Assembly (NCBI RefSeq): GCF_038967635.1
Contig: NZ_CP152413.1
Location: forward strand, 7,010,001-7,074,000
Reading direction: 5' to 3'
From: Bradyrhizobium sp. B124
Lineage (GTDB): Bacteria > Pseudomonadota > Alphaproteobacteria > Rhizobiales > Xanthobacteraceae
Length of the DNA stretch: 64,000 nt
Of the stretch, positions 37,568 to 45,320 are shown piece by piece. The translations under genes and the position numbers were made by a program. Every line of letters begins with the position of its first letter. The first letter of the stretch is position 1. The notes beneath the pieces are model-generated. The model was not told the origin of the DNA. It did not search any database and saw only the letters and a program-made list of their open reading frames with translations.

Positions 37568-40245
37568 GCGGCATCCCTCCCTTTCAGCGCGGCGACGATG
37601 CGGTCGGGCCGGATCGGAATCTCGGTGAGGCGGACGCCGATCGCGTCGTGGATCGCGTTCGCGACCGCGGCCGAGGTCGGCACCGTCGATGCCTCGCCGA
37701 TGCCGACGCTGTTGCCGAGCACATGGTCGAAGCCGGCTTCGTCGAAATGCACATCGATCTCGGGCGTGTCGGCAATCCCCGGGATGCGATAATCCTCCAT
37801 CCCCGCGGTGAGCACGTCACCGCTGGTCGGATCGAGCTCGCGCGCTTCGTAGAGCGCGTAGCCGAGGCCCTGGATCACCGCACCGCAGGCCTGGCTGCGC
37901 GCCAGTGCGGGCGCTGCGATCTTGCCGACCGCGATGCCGGTATGCACGTTGAGCACGCGGACATGGCCGAGCCAGGTGTCGACCTCCACCTCGATCACCT
38001 GCACCGAGCTCGGCACACCGGCGCCGACCGCGATGTTCGAGAAGCGGCGCATCATCCAACCGAACACCATGCCCATCAGGCCGACTTCGCGCAGCGGCGA
38101 CCGGATGCCGGGCGCGGTGTTCTTGCCGTCCTCGCCGCGCGTCTCCGTCACGGCGATGTCGGGCGAGCGCGCGATCAGCTCGCGCCAGGGCGCGTTCGAG
38201 CCGGGCACGGGCTTTCGTGTCGCCTGCTTGAGGATCGCGGCCTTCAGTTTCCGCACCGCCTGCAGCGTCGGCGGCATCACCGAGGCGGTGACGCGGCTGC
38301 CGCCGGAGCCCGGCCCTTCGGGCAGCGATGAATCGCCGATCCGCACGTCGATGTCAGCCGGTTCGAGATCGAACTCGCGCGCGATCGTGTCGGCAAGCAC
38401 GCTGCGGGTGCCGGTACCGATGTCCTGCGTCGCGGTACTGGCGACGATCCGGCCGCCCTTGACCGCGACCTCGACCTTCACGTTGGGTTGCCAGAGATAG
38501 AGCCAGTAGCCGGTCGCCATGCCGATGCCGCGGCGATAGCGCCCGTTCTGCGCGGGCTTCCGGTTGCGCCAGATCTCGAGCCCGGATGCCCAGTCGTAGA
38601 GTCGCTGGCGGTTGGGATCGGGATCCCAGCGCTTGCGCAAGGCAATCGGATCGACCTTGAGCCGCAGCGCGGCCTCATCGATCGCCTGCTCCACCGCGAA
38701 CGCCATCGGCGGACCGCCGGGGCCGCGGAAGGCCGCGCCGGGCGGCAAATTGCTGATGACGTCGAAATCCGAAAGGTCCTTCGCCTCGGCCGGATAGATC
38801 AGCCGCGCCAGGCCCGCGATCGTCGAATTGGTCGCGGCCCCCGTATCGGCATGCGCGGTGACGGAGAGCGCTTTCAGGCCGCCCCTGTCGGAGGGCAGCA
38901 GCGCGACCTTCAGTTCCGCGGCCGGCCGATAGCCGGCGACGGAGAGCTCTTCCTGCCGATCGTAGGCAACTCTCACAGGCGCCTTCGCCTCGCGCGCGAG
39001 CTCGATCGCGGCGATGGTCTCGGTGCCGAGGCTCGCCTTCGAGCCGAAGCCGCCGCCGACATGATCGGCGATGACGCGGACCTTGTCGTGATCGAGCTTG
39101 TAGCGCTTTGCGATCTGCTCCTTCAGATGAAACACCTGCTGGGTCGAGGCGTGCAGGGTCAGGCGGTCGCCGTCGAAGCGCGCCACCGCGGCATGCGGCT
39201 CGAGGCATGCATGCTGCTGCGTGGCAGTGCGGAAGGTCGCTTCGACGAGCAGGCGGTTGTTGGCCTGGCGCGCCTCCTCGACCCAGTTGCGGGCCTTCTT
39301 GGCGCGCGTCGAGAACACCGCGGTCGGCCCGCGGATGTTCTGCTTCCATGGCGCCGGCCCGCCGGCCGCCTCCGAGACGTTGCCGGCCCGCTTGCGGCTC
39401 GCTTTGTCGAACACCACAGGCGCGCCGTCCTTGCGCCCGGCGTCGAGCCCGACCACAGCGGGCAGCCGTTCGCTGGTCAGCTTGATCGCAGCGAGCGCGG
39501 CCAGCGCGGTCTTGCGGTCCCGCGCTGCGACCGCCGCAATCGGCTCGCCGACATAGCGCACGATGCGATCGTCGCCGATCAGCGATACCGCGGCGACGCC
39601 GGCGATCGCGCGCGCCGGAGCCAGATCGAGCGCGGTGATGCGGGCATGCGCCTCGCGCGAGCGCAGGATCAGGCCTTCGAGCTGGCCGTCATGATTGATG
39701 TCGACGGTGTACTTTGCCGCGCCCGTCACCTTGTCGCGCGCCTCGATGCGGGGCGCCGTGACATTGTCGCCGTCGAAACGGCCGGCGCAGGCATCCGCCA
39801 CCGCACGGAAGATCCCGTCATAGGCGCCGCAACGGCAGAGATGGCCCGACAGCGCCGCGCCGATCTCCTCGCGTGACGGCACAGCCGTTCCCTTGGTCGC
39901 GCGCCAGCGGTCGCAGAACGCGGTCGCCTCCACGATGAAGCCCGGCGTGCAGAAGCCGCACTGCAGGGCATCATGCGCCATGAACGCCTTCTGCACCGGA
40001 TGCAGCCCGGCGGCGCCGATGGCCTCCACCGTCGTCACCGCTTTGCCGGCCGCGGCGTGCGCCGGCATCAGGCAGCTTGCCACCGGCGCGCCATCGACCA
40101 GCACCGTGCAGGCGCCGCAGACACCGGCGCCGCAGACGAGCTTGGTGCCGGTGAGTTTGAGCTGGTCGCGCACGATGTCGATCAAGAGCGAATCGGGATC
40201 ATCGGGCAGCGATTCAACGCGGCCGTTGATGGTCGTCGTGCTCAT
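37564..40245 (-). CDS. molybdenum hydroxylase: [2Fe-2S] subunit fused to molybdopterin-binding subunit
   Basis: An 893-residue protein. Residues 1 to about 165 are a two-cluster ferredoxin domain (CGAGVCGACTVLVDG, then CGFCTPG and CRCGAYDGIF). This part is normally a separate protein. The remainder is the molybdopterin subunit (DKVTGAAKYTVDI, VGGGFGSKAS, AAFRGPGGPP), with the catalytic Glu in SVGIGEAS. I chose the ATG at 40245 because GGAGG lies 6 bases upstream and the TetR stop overlaps it. With the FAD subunit it should form an electron chain Mo - Fe-S - FAD. Substrate unknown. Confidence 0.88.
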   Translation of the reverse strand: MSTTTINGRVESLPDDPDSLLIDIVRDQLKLTGTKLVCGAGVCGACTVLVDGAPVASCLMPAHAAAGKAVTTVEAIGAAGLHPVQKAFMAHDALQCGFCTPGFIVEATAFCDRWRATKGTAVPSREEIGAALSGHLCRCGAYDGIFRAVADACAGRFDGDNVTAPRIEARDKVTGAAKYTVDINHDGQLEGLILRSREAHARITALDLAPARAIAGVAAVSLIGDDRIVRYVGEPIAAVAARDRKTALAALAAIKLTSERLPAVVGLDAGRKDGAPVVFDKASRKRAGNVSEAAGGPAPWKQNIRGPTAVFSTRAKKARNWVEEARQANNRLLVEATFRTATQQHACLEPHAAVARFDGDRLTLHASTQQVFHLKEQIAKRYKLDHDKVRVIADHVGGGFGSKASLGTETIAAIELAREAKAPVRVAYDRQEELSVAGYRPAAELKVALLPSDRGGLKALSVTAHADTGAATNSTIAGLARLIYPAEAKDLSDFDVISNLPPGAAFRGPGGPPMAFAVEQAIDEAALRLKVDPIALRKRWDPDPNRQRLYDWASGLEIWRNRKPAQNGRYRRGIGMATGYWLYLWQPNVKVEVAVKGGRIVASTATQDIGTGTRSVLADTIAREFDLEPADIDVRIGDSSLPEGPGSGGSRVTASVMPPTLQAVRKLKAAILKQATRKPVPGSNAPWRELIARSPDIAVTETRGEDGKNTAPGIRSPLREVGLMGMVFGWMMRRFSNIAVGAGVPSSVQVIEVEVDTWLGHVRVLNVHTGIAVGKIAAPALARSQACGAVIQGLGYALYEARELDPTSGDVLTAGMEDYRIPGIADTPEIDVHFDEAGFDHVLGNSVGIGEASTVPTSAAVANAIHDAIGVRLTEIPIRPDRIVAALKGRDAA

Positions 40246-40928
40246 GGACATCCTCCTGTCTTGCGGCGTGTCGGCTTTGCCCTGATCGCCGCCTTCCTGA
40301 CGGGCGGCTTCCCGGATTTCGGCAAAGATCTTGGCAAGGATTTCGGCACCGCGCCCGCGCAGAGCGTTCGTACCATCATGGCCATGTCCTTCAGGAACGC
40401 ATCCGCCGGCTGCATCGCCGGATACTGCGACTTCGATGCGTACACCGACATTTCGACCAGCCGAGCGAATTCGGCCGGCGAGAGCTCCTGCGGCAGCGCA
40501 AGCTGACGCTTGCGCACGGTCCGCGAGATGGTGGCCACCATGCGCTCCGCATAGCGTGCGGCATAGGTCTGGTAGAGGTCGCGCGCGTGCACGAGATGCT
40601 CCGAATACAATTCCTCGAGATGCGGCGAGCCGTCCAGCGACGCGATCATGGTCGACATCCGCGCGGTCATGCCTGCGGCAAGGATGTCGCCGAGACTGCC
40701 GCCCGCCGTCTCTGTCTCGGCAACGGCAACCTCCTCGGCCCCGATCGCGGACTCGTGCACGCGCTCGATCACGGCGCGGAACAGCGCTTCCTTGGATTCG
40801 AAATGATGATAGAGCGCCTGCCGCGTCAGGCCGGCCGCTTCGGCGACCTGCTCGATCGAGGAGCGGCGAAAGCCGTGCCGGCGGAAAACCAGCATGGTGG
40901 CGTCGAGAATGCGGGTTTTCGGTCCCAT
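40242..40928 (-). CDS. TetR/AcrR-family transcriptional regulator
   Basis: A 228-residue regulator. The N-terminal helix-turn-helix reads ILDATMLVFRRHGFRRSSIE then AEAAGLTRQALYHHFESKEAL. The ligand domain is typical of TetR, followed by a basic tail (SLPRSLPKSGKPPVRKAAIR). The stop overlaps the start of the molybdenum hydroxylase gene (ATGA). It is therefore the first gene of the tetR-hydroxylase operon and probably its repressor. A matching inverted repeat lies just upstream. Confidence 0.92.
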   Translation of the reverse strand: MGPKTRILDATMLVFRRHGFRRSSIEQVAEAAGLTRQALYHHFESKEALFRAVIERVHESAIGAEEVAVAETETAGGSLGDILAAGMTARMSTMIASLDGSPHLEELYSEHLVHARDLYQTYAARYAERMVATISRTVRKRQLALPQELSPAEFARLVEMSVYASKSQYPAMQPADAFLKDMAMMVRTLCAGAVPKSLPRSLPKSGKPPVRKAAIRAKPTRRKTGGCP

Positions 40929-40936
40929 TTGACGAT

Positions 40937-40963
40937 TTTGACAAATATAGGAGAACTGTCAAA
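40937..40963. promoter_or_regulatory. candidate TetR operator
   Basis: The inverted repeat TTTGACA...TGTCAAA (13-base spacer) begins 8 bp before the tetR ATG. It overlaps the region expected to hold its promoter and ribosome-binding site. A third TTTGAC copy lies at 40928-40933. Confidence 0.6.
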
Positions 40964-41107
40964 TCGCGATTTGGTGAGGGCGGCGCGGCCGCCTGGCGGC
41001 CGTCCCGCGCCTGTGTGAGCCGCATCACTGATCGTCGCGCGCCGGCTGCGTAAAGTTTCGTCGTGCAAGGGCGAGCCCGATCGCCCGGAGCTTGCGAGGA
41101 TACGGAC

Positions 41108-41341
41108 ATGACGCAGGTCTATTTCCACTGCTCGAACACGCGCGGCGTGTTGATGGATCGCCGCGGCACCTCGGTGACGAGCCTCGCCGAGGCCTGCGAG
41201 GCGGCGACCCGCATGATGCGCTCGCTGGTCGCAACGGTCAGTCTGGAAGACTGGCGCGACTGGGCCGTGCATGTCAGCGACGAGGACGGCGAGGAGATCG
41301 TCATCCTGCCCTTCGCATTCGTTCTCGGCAAACCGCACTGA
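41108..41341 (+). CDS. DUF6894 family protein
   Basis: A 77-residue protein opening MTQVYFHCSNTRGVLMDRRG and ending HVSDEDGEEIVILPFAFVLG. This layout, of a beta strand with YFH, a helix and a final D-E-D-G-x-E strand, recurs in rhizobial DUF6894 proteins of unknown function. The ATG at 41108 follows GCGAGGATACGGAC. It is divergent from the TetR operon and has a small gene 9 bp downstream. Confidence 0.75.
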   Translation: MTQVYFHCSNTRGVLMDRRGTSVTSLAEACEAATRMMRSLVATVSLEDWRDWAVHVSDEDGEEIVILPFAFVLGKPH

Positions 41342-41350
41342 GAGCGAGCC

Positions 41351-41530
41351 ATGCTGTCGCTGCAGTCATCATTGACGTCTCTGCGCCGCGGCCTGAACGC
41401 GATCACGACCGGCTGGCAGAACTTGATCGAGCGTATGCGCGATCCCTACCGGCCCGAGTTGCACTACATGCGCGGGCCGGGCCCCAGATGGCGTGCGAAG
41501 CATCCCGTCCGCGCGGCGTCGGCCGGTTGA
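41351..41530 (+). CDS. small basic hypothetical protein
   Basis: A 59-codon frame opening MLSLQSSLTSLRRGLNAITT, then GWQNLIERMRDPYRPELHYM and a Gly/Pro/Arg tail. It starts 9 bp after the DUF6894 stop codon with GAGAGCGAG upstream, so it is plausibly cotranscribed. No known domain is recognised. The amphipathic N terminus and basic tail are the only traits. Confidence 0.5.
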   Translation: MLSLQSSLTSLRRGLNAITTGWQNLIERMRDPYRPELHYMRGPGPRWRAKHPVRAASAG

Positions 41531-41544
41531 ACGCCGCGATCCAA

Positions 41545-41664
41545 TTTAGAACGATCCCAGGAAATCGCGCTGACAGCCGGGACGCATCGTCGCAGGTCCC
41601 GGACGCGCTCGTTGCGAGAGCGCAACACGATCAACGATAAGTCCAACACTGGACGGGTTCTAAT
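41545..41664. promoter_or_regulatory. possible iron-control (ICE-like) half-sites upstream of the PepSY protein
   Basis: TTTAGAAC at 41545-41552 and GGTTCTAAT at 41656-41664 resemble the two arms of the rhizobial Irr iron-control element (TTTAGAA...TTCTAAA). They are about 100 bp apart rather than adjacent, so this is weak. Confidence 0.25.
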
Positions 41665-41735
41665 CGCCGCGTGGCTGCGTGCATCCTTCATCGTGTTAGT
41701 GACGACAGGAATGGAGACTGGAATAGGTAGCGAAG

Positions 41736-42899
41736 TTGACTGCGACGACCAAATCCCTGCGGCGATGGGGCGCCGTCCACAAATGGACCAGCCTGATCTG
41801 CACCTTGTTCATGCTGCTGTTGTGCATCACCGGCCTGCCGCTGATCTTCCATGACGAGATCGACGATCTCCTGCACAGCCAGGTCAAGCCGGCCGAGGCG
41901 GCGGCGGGCACGCCGCCGGCCAATCTGGATCATCTGCTCGCCAACGCGCTCGCGCAGGCGCCGGGCAAGGTGCCCCATTTCCTGATCTGGGATCGCGACG
42001 AGCCCGGCGCGATCTGGGTCAGCGTCGGCCCGACGATCGACGCCGATCCGACCAACAACCTCCTGGTCCGGATGGACACGCATACCGGCGCCTATCTCGA
42101 TTCCCCCGACGTGACCGGCCGCTTCACCTACATCATGCTGAAGCTGCACACCGACATGTTCGCGGGCCTGCCCGGAAAACTGTTCCTTGGATTGATGGGG
42201 ATCCTGTTCTGCGTCGCGATCATTTCCGGCATCGTCGTCTACGCGCCGTCGATGCGAAAGCTGCGCTTCGGCGCCTACCGCGCGCAGCGGAGGCGCGTCG
42301 TGCGCTGGCTCGACATCCATAATCTCGCCGGCATCCTGCTGGTCGCCTGGACGCTGGTGGTTGGCTTCACCGGCGTCATCAACACCTGGGCCGACCTCGT
42401 GCTCAAGATGTGGCAGTCCGGCCAGCTCGCTGAAATGACCGCGCAGTATCGCGACCGTCCGGTGCCGTCGAAGCTGACCTCGCTGAATGGGGCCGTCGAG
42501 GTTGCCAGGCATGCGGTGCCGGGAATGACGCCGAGCTTCGTCGCGTTCCCGGGAACCCTGTTCAGCAGCAAGAGCCACTACGCGGTGTTCCTGCACGGCG
42601 ATACGCCGCTGACCTCGCGGCTGCTGAAGCCCGCGCTGATCGATGCGGAAACCGGTGATCTGACCGACAGCCGCGACATGCCCTGGTATGTGTCGACGCT
42701 TTACGTCTCACAGCCGCTGCATTTCGGCGACTACGGCGGCATGCCGCTCAAGATCGTCTGGGCGCTGCTCGACATCCTCACCATCTTCATCCTCGTCACC
42801 GGCGTGTATCTGTGGCTGCGCCGGCGCAAGGCCGGCGTGAGCCAGGACCGCGCCATCGCCAACGCCGCCTCCATCGACAACCCCGCGCTCACGTCGTGA
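41736..42899 (+). CDS. PepSY-associated TM helix protein
   Basis: A 387-residue inner-membrane protein with four helices and periplasmic PepSY domains. Helix 1 follows RRWGAVHKWTSLICTLFMLL. The central motif LKLHTDMFAGLPGKLFLGLM and the paired His in VHKWTS, KLHTD and LDIHNL are typical of PepSY_TM proteins thought to act as ferric-siderophore reductases. The start is TTG, with no in-frame ATG nearby. The next gene starts 7 bp downstream. A role in iron uptake is inferred from the family; no TonB receptor is in view. Confidence 0.85.
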   Translation: MTATTKSLRRWGAVHKWTSLICTLFMLLLCITGLPLIFHDEIDDLLHSQVKPAEAAAGTPPANLDHLLANALAQAPGKVPHFLIWDRDEPGAIWVSVGPTIDADPTNNLLVRMDTHTGAYLDSPDVTGRFTYIMLKLHTDMFAGLPGKLFLGLMGILFCVAIISGIVVYAPSMRKLRFGAYRAQRRRVVRWLDIHNLAGILLVAWTLVVGFTGVINTWADLVLKMWQSGQLAEMTAQYRDRPVPSKLTSLNGAVEVARHAVPGMTPSFVAFPGTLFSSKSHYAVFLHGDTPLTSRLLKPALIDAETGDLTDSRDMPWYVSTLYVSQPLHFGDYGGMPLKIVWALLDILTIFILVTGVYLWLRRRKAGVSQDRAIANAASIDNPALTS

Positions 42900-42906
42900 C
42901 ATCAGC

Positions 42907-43089
42907 ATGGTCGCACATCGTTCGTTGAGCCAGATCTTCGCCGCTCCGCTCGTCATTGCGATCGTGAGCACGGTGGGATTGATCAGCGCGCTGGTCGGAG
43001 ACGGCTGGTGGGATGCCGTCTCCTGGGTGGCGCTCGGCCTGCCCGTGCTGCTCTATCTGCTGTTCATCTGGCGGCGCCGGCCGAATTGA
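42907..43089 (+). CDS. small membrane protein, two helices
   Basis: A 60-residue protein with two hydrophobic helices (IFAAPLVIAIVSTVGLISAL and WVALGLPVLLYLLFIW). It starts 7 bp after the PepSY gene. Small helical partners after PepSY_TM genes are common in rhizobia, so it probably belongs to the same inner-membrane unit. No further function is evident. Confidence 0.8.
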   Translation: MVAHRSLSQIFAAPLVIAIVSTVGLISALVGDGWWDAVSWVALGLPVLLYLLFIWRRRPN

Positions 43090-43128
43090 TCGGAATATGC
43101 GCATCCCTGCGGTGTCTCAACCGCGGAG

Positions 43129-43383
43129 ATGCGCGGCAAGTCGACCAGGAAATCGAGCGGGAAATCGAGCAGGCAATCGCCGCCACGCAAATGCCTGGCG
43201 TGCGGCATCGCGCCGGTGCGAGCACCGCAGATCATCTGCCACGGCTGCGTCGGTTCGGCGACGGCGATCGAGGTCGTTCGCAAATCCAGAGTCGCGCCGG
43301 CGCCGGTCAAGAAGCGCGAGGCGGCATCGATCCGACGCTCGCCGAAGAAGCGGCGGCTTCGTCCCCGCCGTCCGAGCGACTAG
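43129..43383 (+). CDS. possible small basic protein with two CxxC-type pairs (doubtful)
   Basis: An 84-codon frame, very rich in Arg/Lys/Pro. It contains CLACGIAPVRAPQIICHGC, a four-cysteine arrangement compatible with a zinc ribbon. The only ribosome-binding candidate abuts the ATG, and the composition could be chance in GC-rich DNA. It falls in the 325-bp gap between the PepSY pair and the Cys-rich protein; nothing else is seen there. Confidence 0.25.
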   Translation: MRGKSTRKSSGKSSRQSPPRKCLACGIAPVRAPQIICHGCVGSATAIEVVRKSRVAPAPVKKREAASIRRSPKKRRLRPRRPSD

Positions 43384-43414
43384 GGCGAGAAGCGCGGGCG
43401 GCCTTCGCGATCAA

Positions 43415-43708
43415 TTACGACGAAAACCCCGGCCGAGACGGTCGACCAGCGTGACCAGCATTACAATTGTAGCGGGTGCAATCCTGGTAAATGCCCCGAC
43501 ACTCGGAGGATGGTATTTGCTTCAAGGACAGGCAGTCGCGATATCGCGCACGACAGGTATTTGTGCATTGCCGTTTAGCGGTCTGCGCCGCAGCGAAGGT
43601 GAGTGAGGCGAGATCGGCGTCGCGCGCGTTGAGTGTTCCCGTGCTCGATGACAGAAACACTGCGAAGAGTACGCAGATGAAGGCAACCGACCGCTTGGTA
43701 CATTTCAT
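43415..43708 (-). CDS. secreted Cys-rich small protein, function unknown
   Basis: A 97-residue protein with a signal peptide (KRSVAFICVLFAVFLSSST). The mature part has six cysteines in a compact region: RQCTNTCRARYRDC, then ECRGIYQDC and YNC. Three disulfides are likely, giving a small stable secreted domain. I chose the ATG at 43708; a longer frame to 43795 would add an unrelated N terminus. The neighbour to the right is a DUF1254 gene on the same strand, 163 bp away. Confidence 0.6.
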   Translation of the reverse strand: MKCTKRSVAFICVLFAVFLSSSTGTLNARDADLASLTFAAAQTAKRQCTNTCRARYRDCLSLKQIPSSECRGIYQDCTRYNCNAGHAGRPSRPGFSS

Positions 43709-43871
43709 GGCCCAGCACCCTTTAGGTCGAAAAACACAGGAGTTTGGAGTGACGCCGCAGTTCGTCATTGAAGTACAGGCTTTATTCATCCGCAACAGCT
43801 TCTAACGGTTTTGCCATGTCTCGAAGTCGCCAGTTACCTAAAACGCCGCGCTACTAAATTTCCGCAAAATC

Positions 43872-45281
43872 TCACCCGGTCTGCTGCAGCGGCGGTTGCG
43901 TCCACTTGCCTTCCGTTGCTGCTTCTTTCGGCCAGTAGAGACGCATGATCATGGAGAAGGGCCCCTTTGGCGCGGGCAGCCAGTTGGCTTCCTTGTCCTT
44001 GCCGGGGGATTGGTTTTGGACAATCAGCGTCAACCCGCCATCGGCGTCGCGTTTGAGCTGCGGCAGCATCGGTGAATTAATCAGATAGCGATTGAGCGGA
44101 TTGGCGACGAGCAGGCTCTGAGGTTCATCATACATCGTCAGCGACCAAAACGCGTTGACGGGTGGCAACTGGCCCGGCGCAAAGCGCAAGGTGTAACGAT
44201 TGGCACCGTTCAGCTTCTGCTTCGCTGCATCCACGTAATAGGTCGGATACATCGCCTCCTGCTTCGAATTGCCGTAGATGCCGAGTGCGGCCGCCCCCAT
44301 GCGGTAGAGATAATTCCCTTTCAGATACTGCCGCGTACCGAAGACATCGCCGGAGGACACCTTCCCTTCCTCAACATCTTTCTTCAGGCCAGCGAGGGCA
44401 GCCCAAGCGTCGGCCATGCCCTGCTCGATGGCCGTCTTGATCTCGGGCGAGAGCTTGCTCGCGTCAAAGGTCTTGCCCGCGCCGACGCCGATCTTGGCGA
44501 AGCGCGCCATGAGTTCCTCCTCGGACGGGACCGTCGGGCAGAACTGCAGGACGAAGTTCAGGATATTGAAGAACTGTGGCGAGGTCTTCTCTTCTGCGGG
44601 CGTGAGCGGCTTGATGAAATCAATTGCCGGCGCCGCCTTGGGTGCCGGTTGCCCGAGAAACGCGGAGAGCGTCTGTACCTTGTAGCCGGCCTGGACCTTC
44701 TTCACGTTCTCGATATCGGCCGGATCGAAGAGCTGTGTGCGATACGTTGGGAACGCCAGTTCGGTCTCGCAGTGAAAGACCTTCTCGACGCCCTTGGGCG
44801 CATCACCCTTCCATCCCGGTCCTGCGAGCAGGAAGCTGCCGCCTCCGTTGCCGCTCGTTCGGGTTCCGATGTAGTCGAAGTTGAAGGTGTAGTAATCGAT
44901 GAGCTGGACGCTGAAATAGCGCTCCTTTCCCATCGCCGGCACGGTAAGTACGAGAGGTTCGGAACGCAGGTCCGCGCCGACAAAGGAGTAAGGCGTGTCC
45001 GAGTTGGGTGTCTGGATCGCCGTGTCAGCGGGCGTGAAGACACGAGCGCTGTTCCAGATCTGATTCCAGGGCCCCTTGTATTCCGGGGTCGTCTTATCGA
45101 CCCAATAGGCATGCTGGATTCGGTAGTTGTCAACGATCGGGAAGCCGTAAACGTAGGCTTCCTTGGCAATGGCACGCGCCTCCGCAGGATTGACGCTAAC
45201 TTGTGCGTTGGCTGCCGTGAAGTGGACCACCGGGAGCACGGCAACCGCGCCCATAAAGCCTCTTCGAGTAATGGCTTTCAT
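43872..45281 (-). CDS. DUF1254/DUF1214 domain protein, Tat-type signal
   Basis: A 469-residue exported protein. A twin-arginine signal (KAITRRGFMGAVAVLPVVHF) is followed by DUF1254 (AYVYGFPIVDNYR, TPNSDTPYSFVG). The C-terminal DUF1214 half holds GQLPPVNAFWSLTMYD, NRYLINS and EANWLPAPKGPFSMIMRLYW. The biochemical role of the family is unknown. I chose 45281 because GAGGGG is 6 bases upstream. It is the second of two tandem paralogues; the gap to the first is 39 bp, suggesting one transcript. Confidence 0.9.
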   Translation of the reverse strand: MKAITRRGFMGAVAVLPVVHFTAANAQVSVNPAEARAIAKEAYVYGFPIVDNYRIQHAYWVDKTTPEYKGPWNQIWNSARVFTPADTAIQTPNSDTPYSFVGADLRSEPLVLTVPAMGKERYFSVQLIDYYTFNFDYIGTRTSGNGGGSFLLAGPGWKGDAPKGVEKVFHCETELAFPTYRTQLFDPADIENVKKVQAGYKVQTLSAFLGQPAPKAAPAIDFIKPLTPAEEKTSPQFFNILNFVLQFCPTVPSEEELMARFAKIGVGAGKTFDASKLSPEIKTAIEQGMADAWAALAGLKKDVEEGKVSSGDVFGTRQYLKGNYLYRMGAAALGIYGNSKQEAMYPTYYVDAAKQKLNGANRYTLRFAPGQLPPVNAFWSLTMYDEPQSLLVANPLNRYLINSPMLPQLKRDADGGLTLIVQNQSPGKDKEANWLPAPKGPFSMIMRLYWPKEAATEGKWTQPPLQQTG

Positions 45282-45320
45282 GTCTGACCCCTCCATCTCG
45301 CTGTTCGGCGCTGGATGCGC

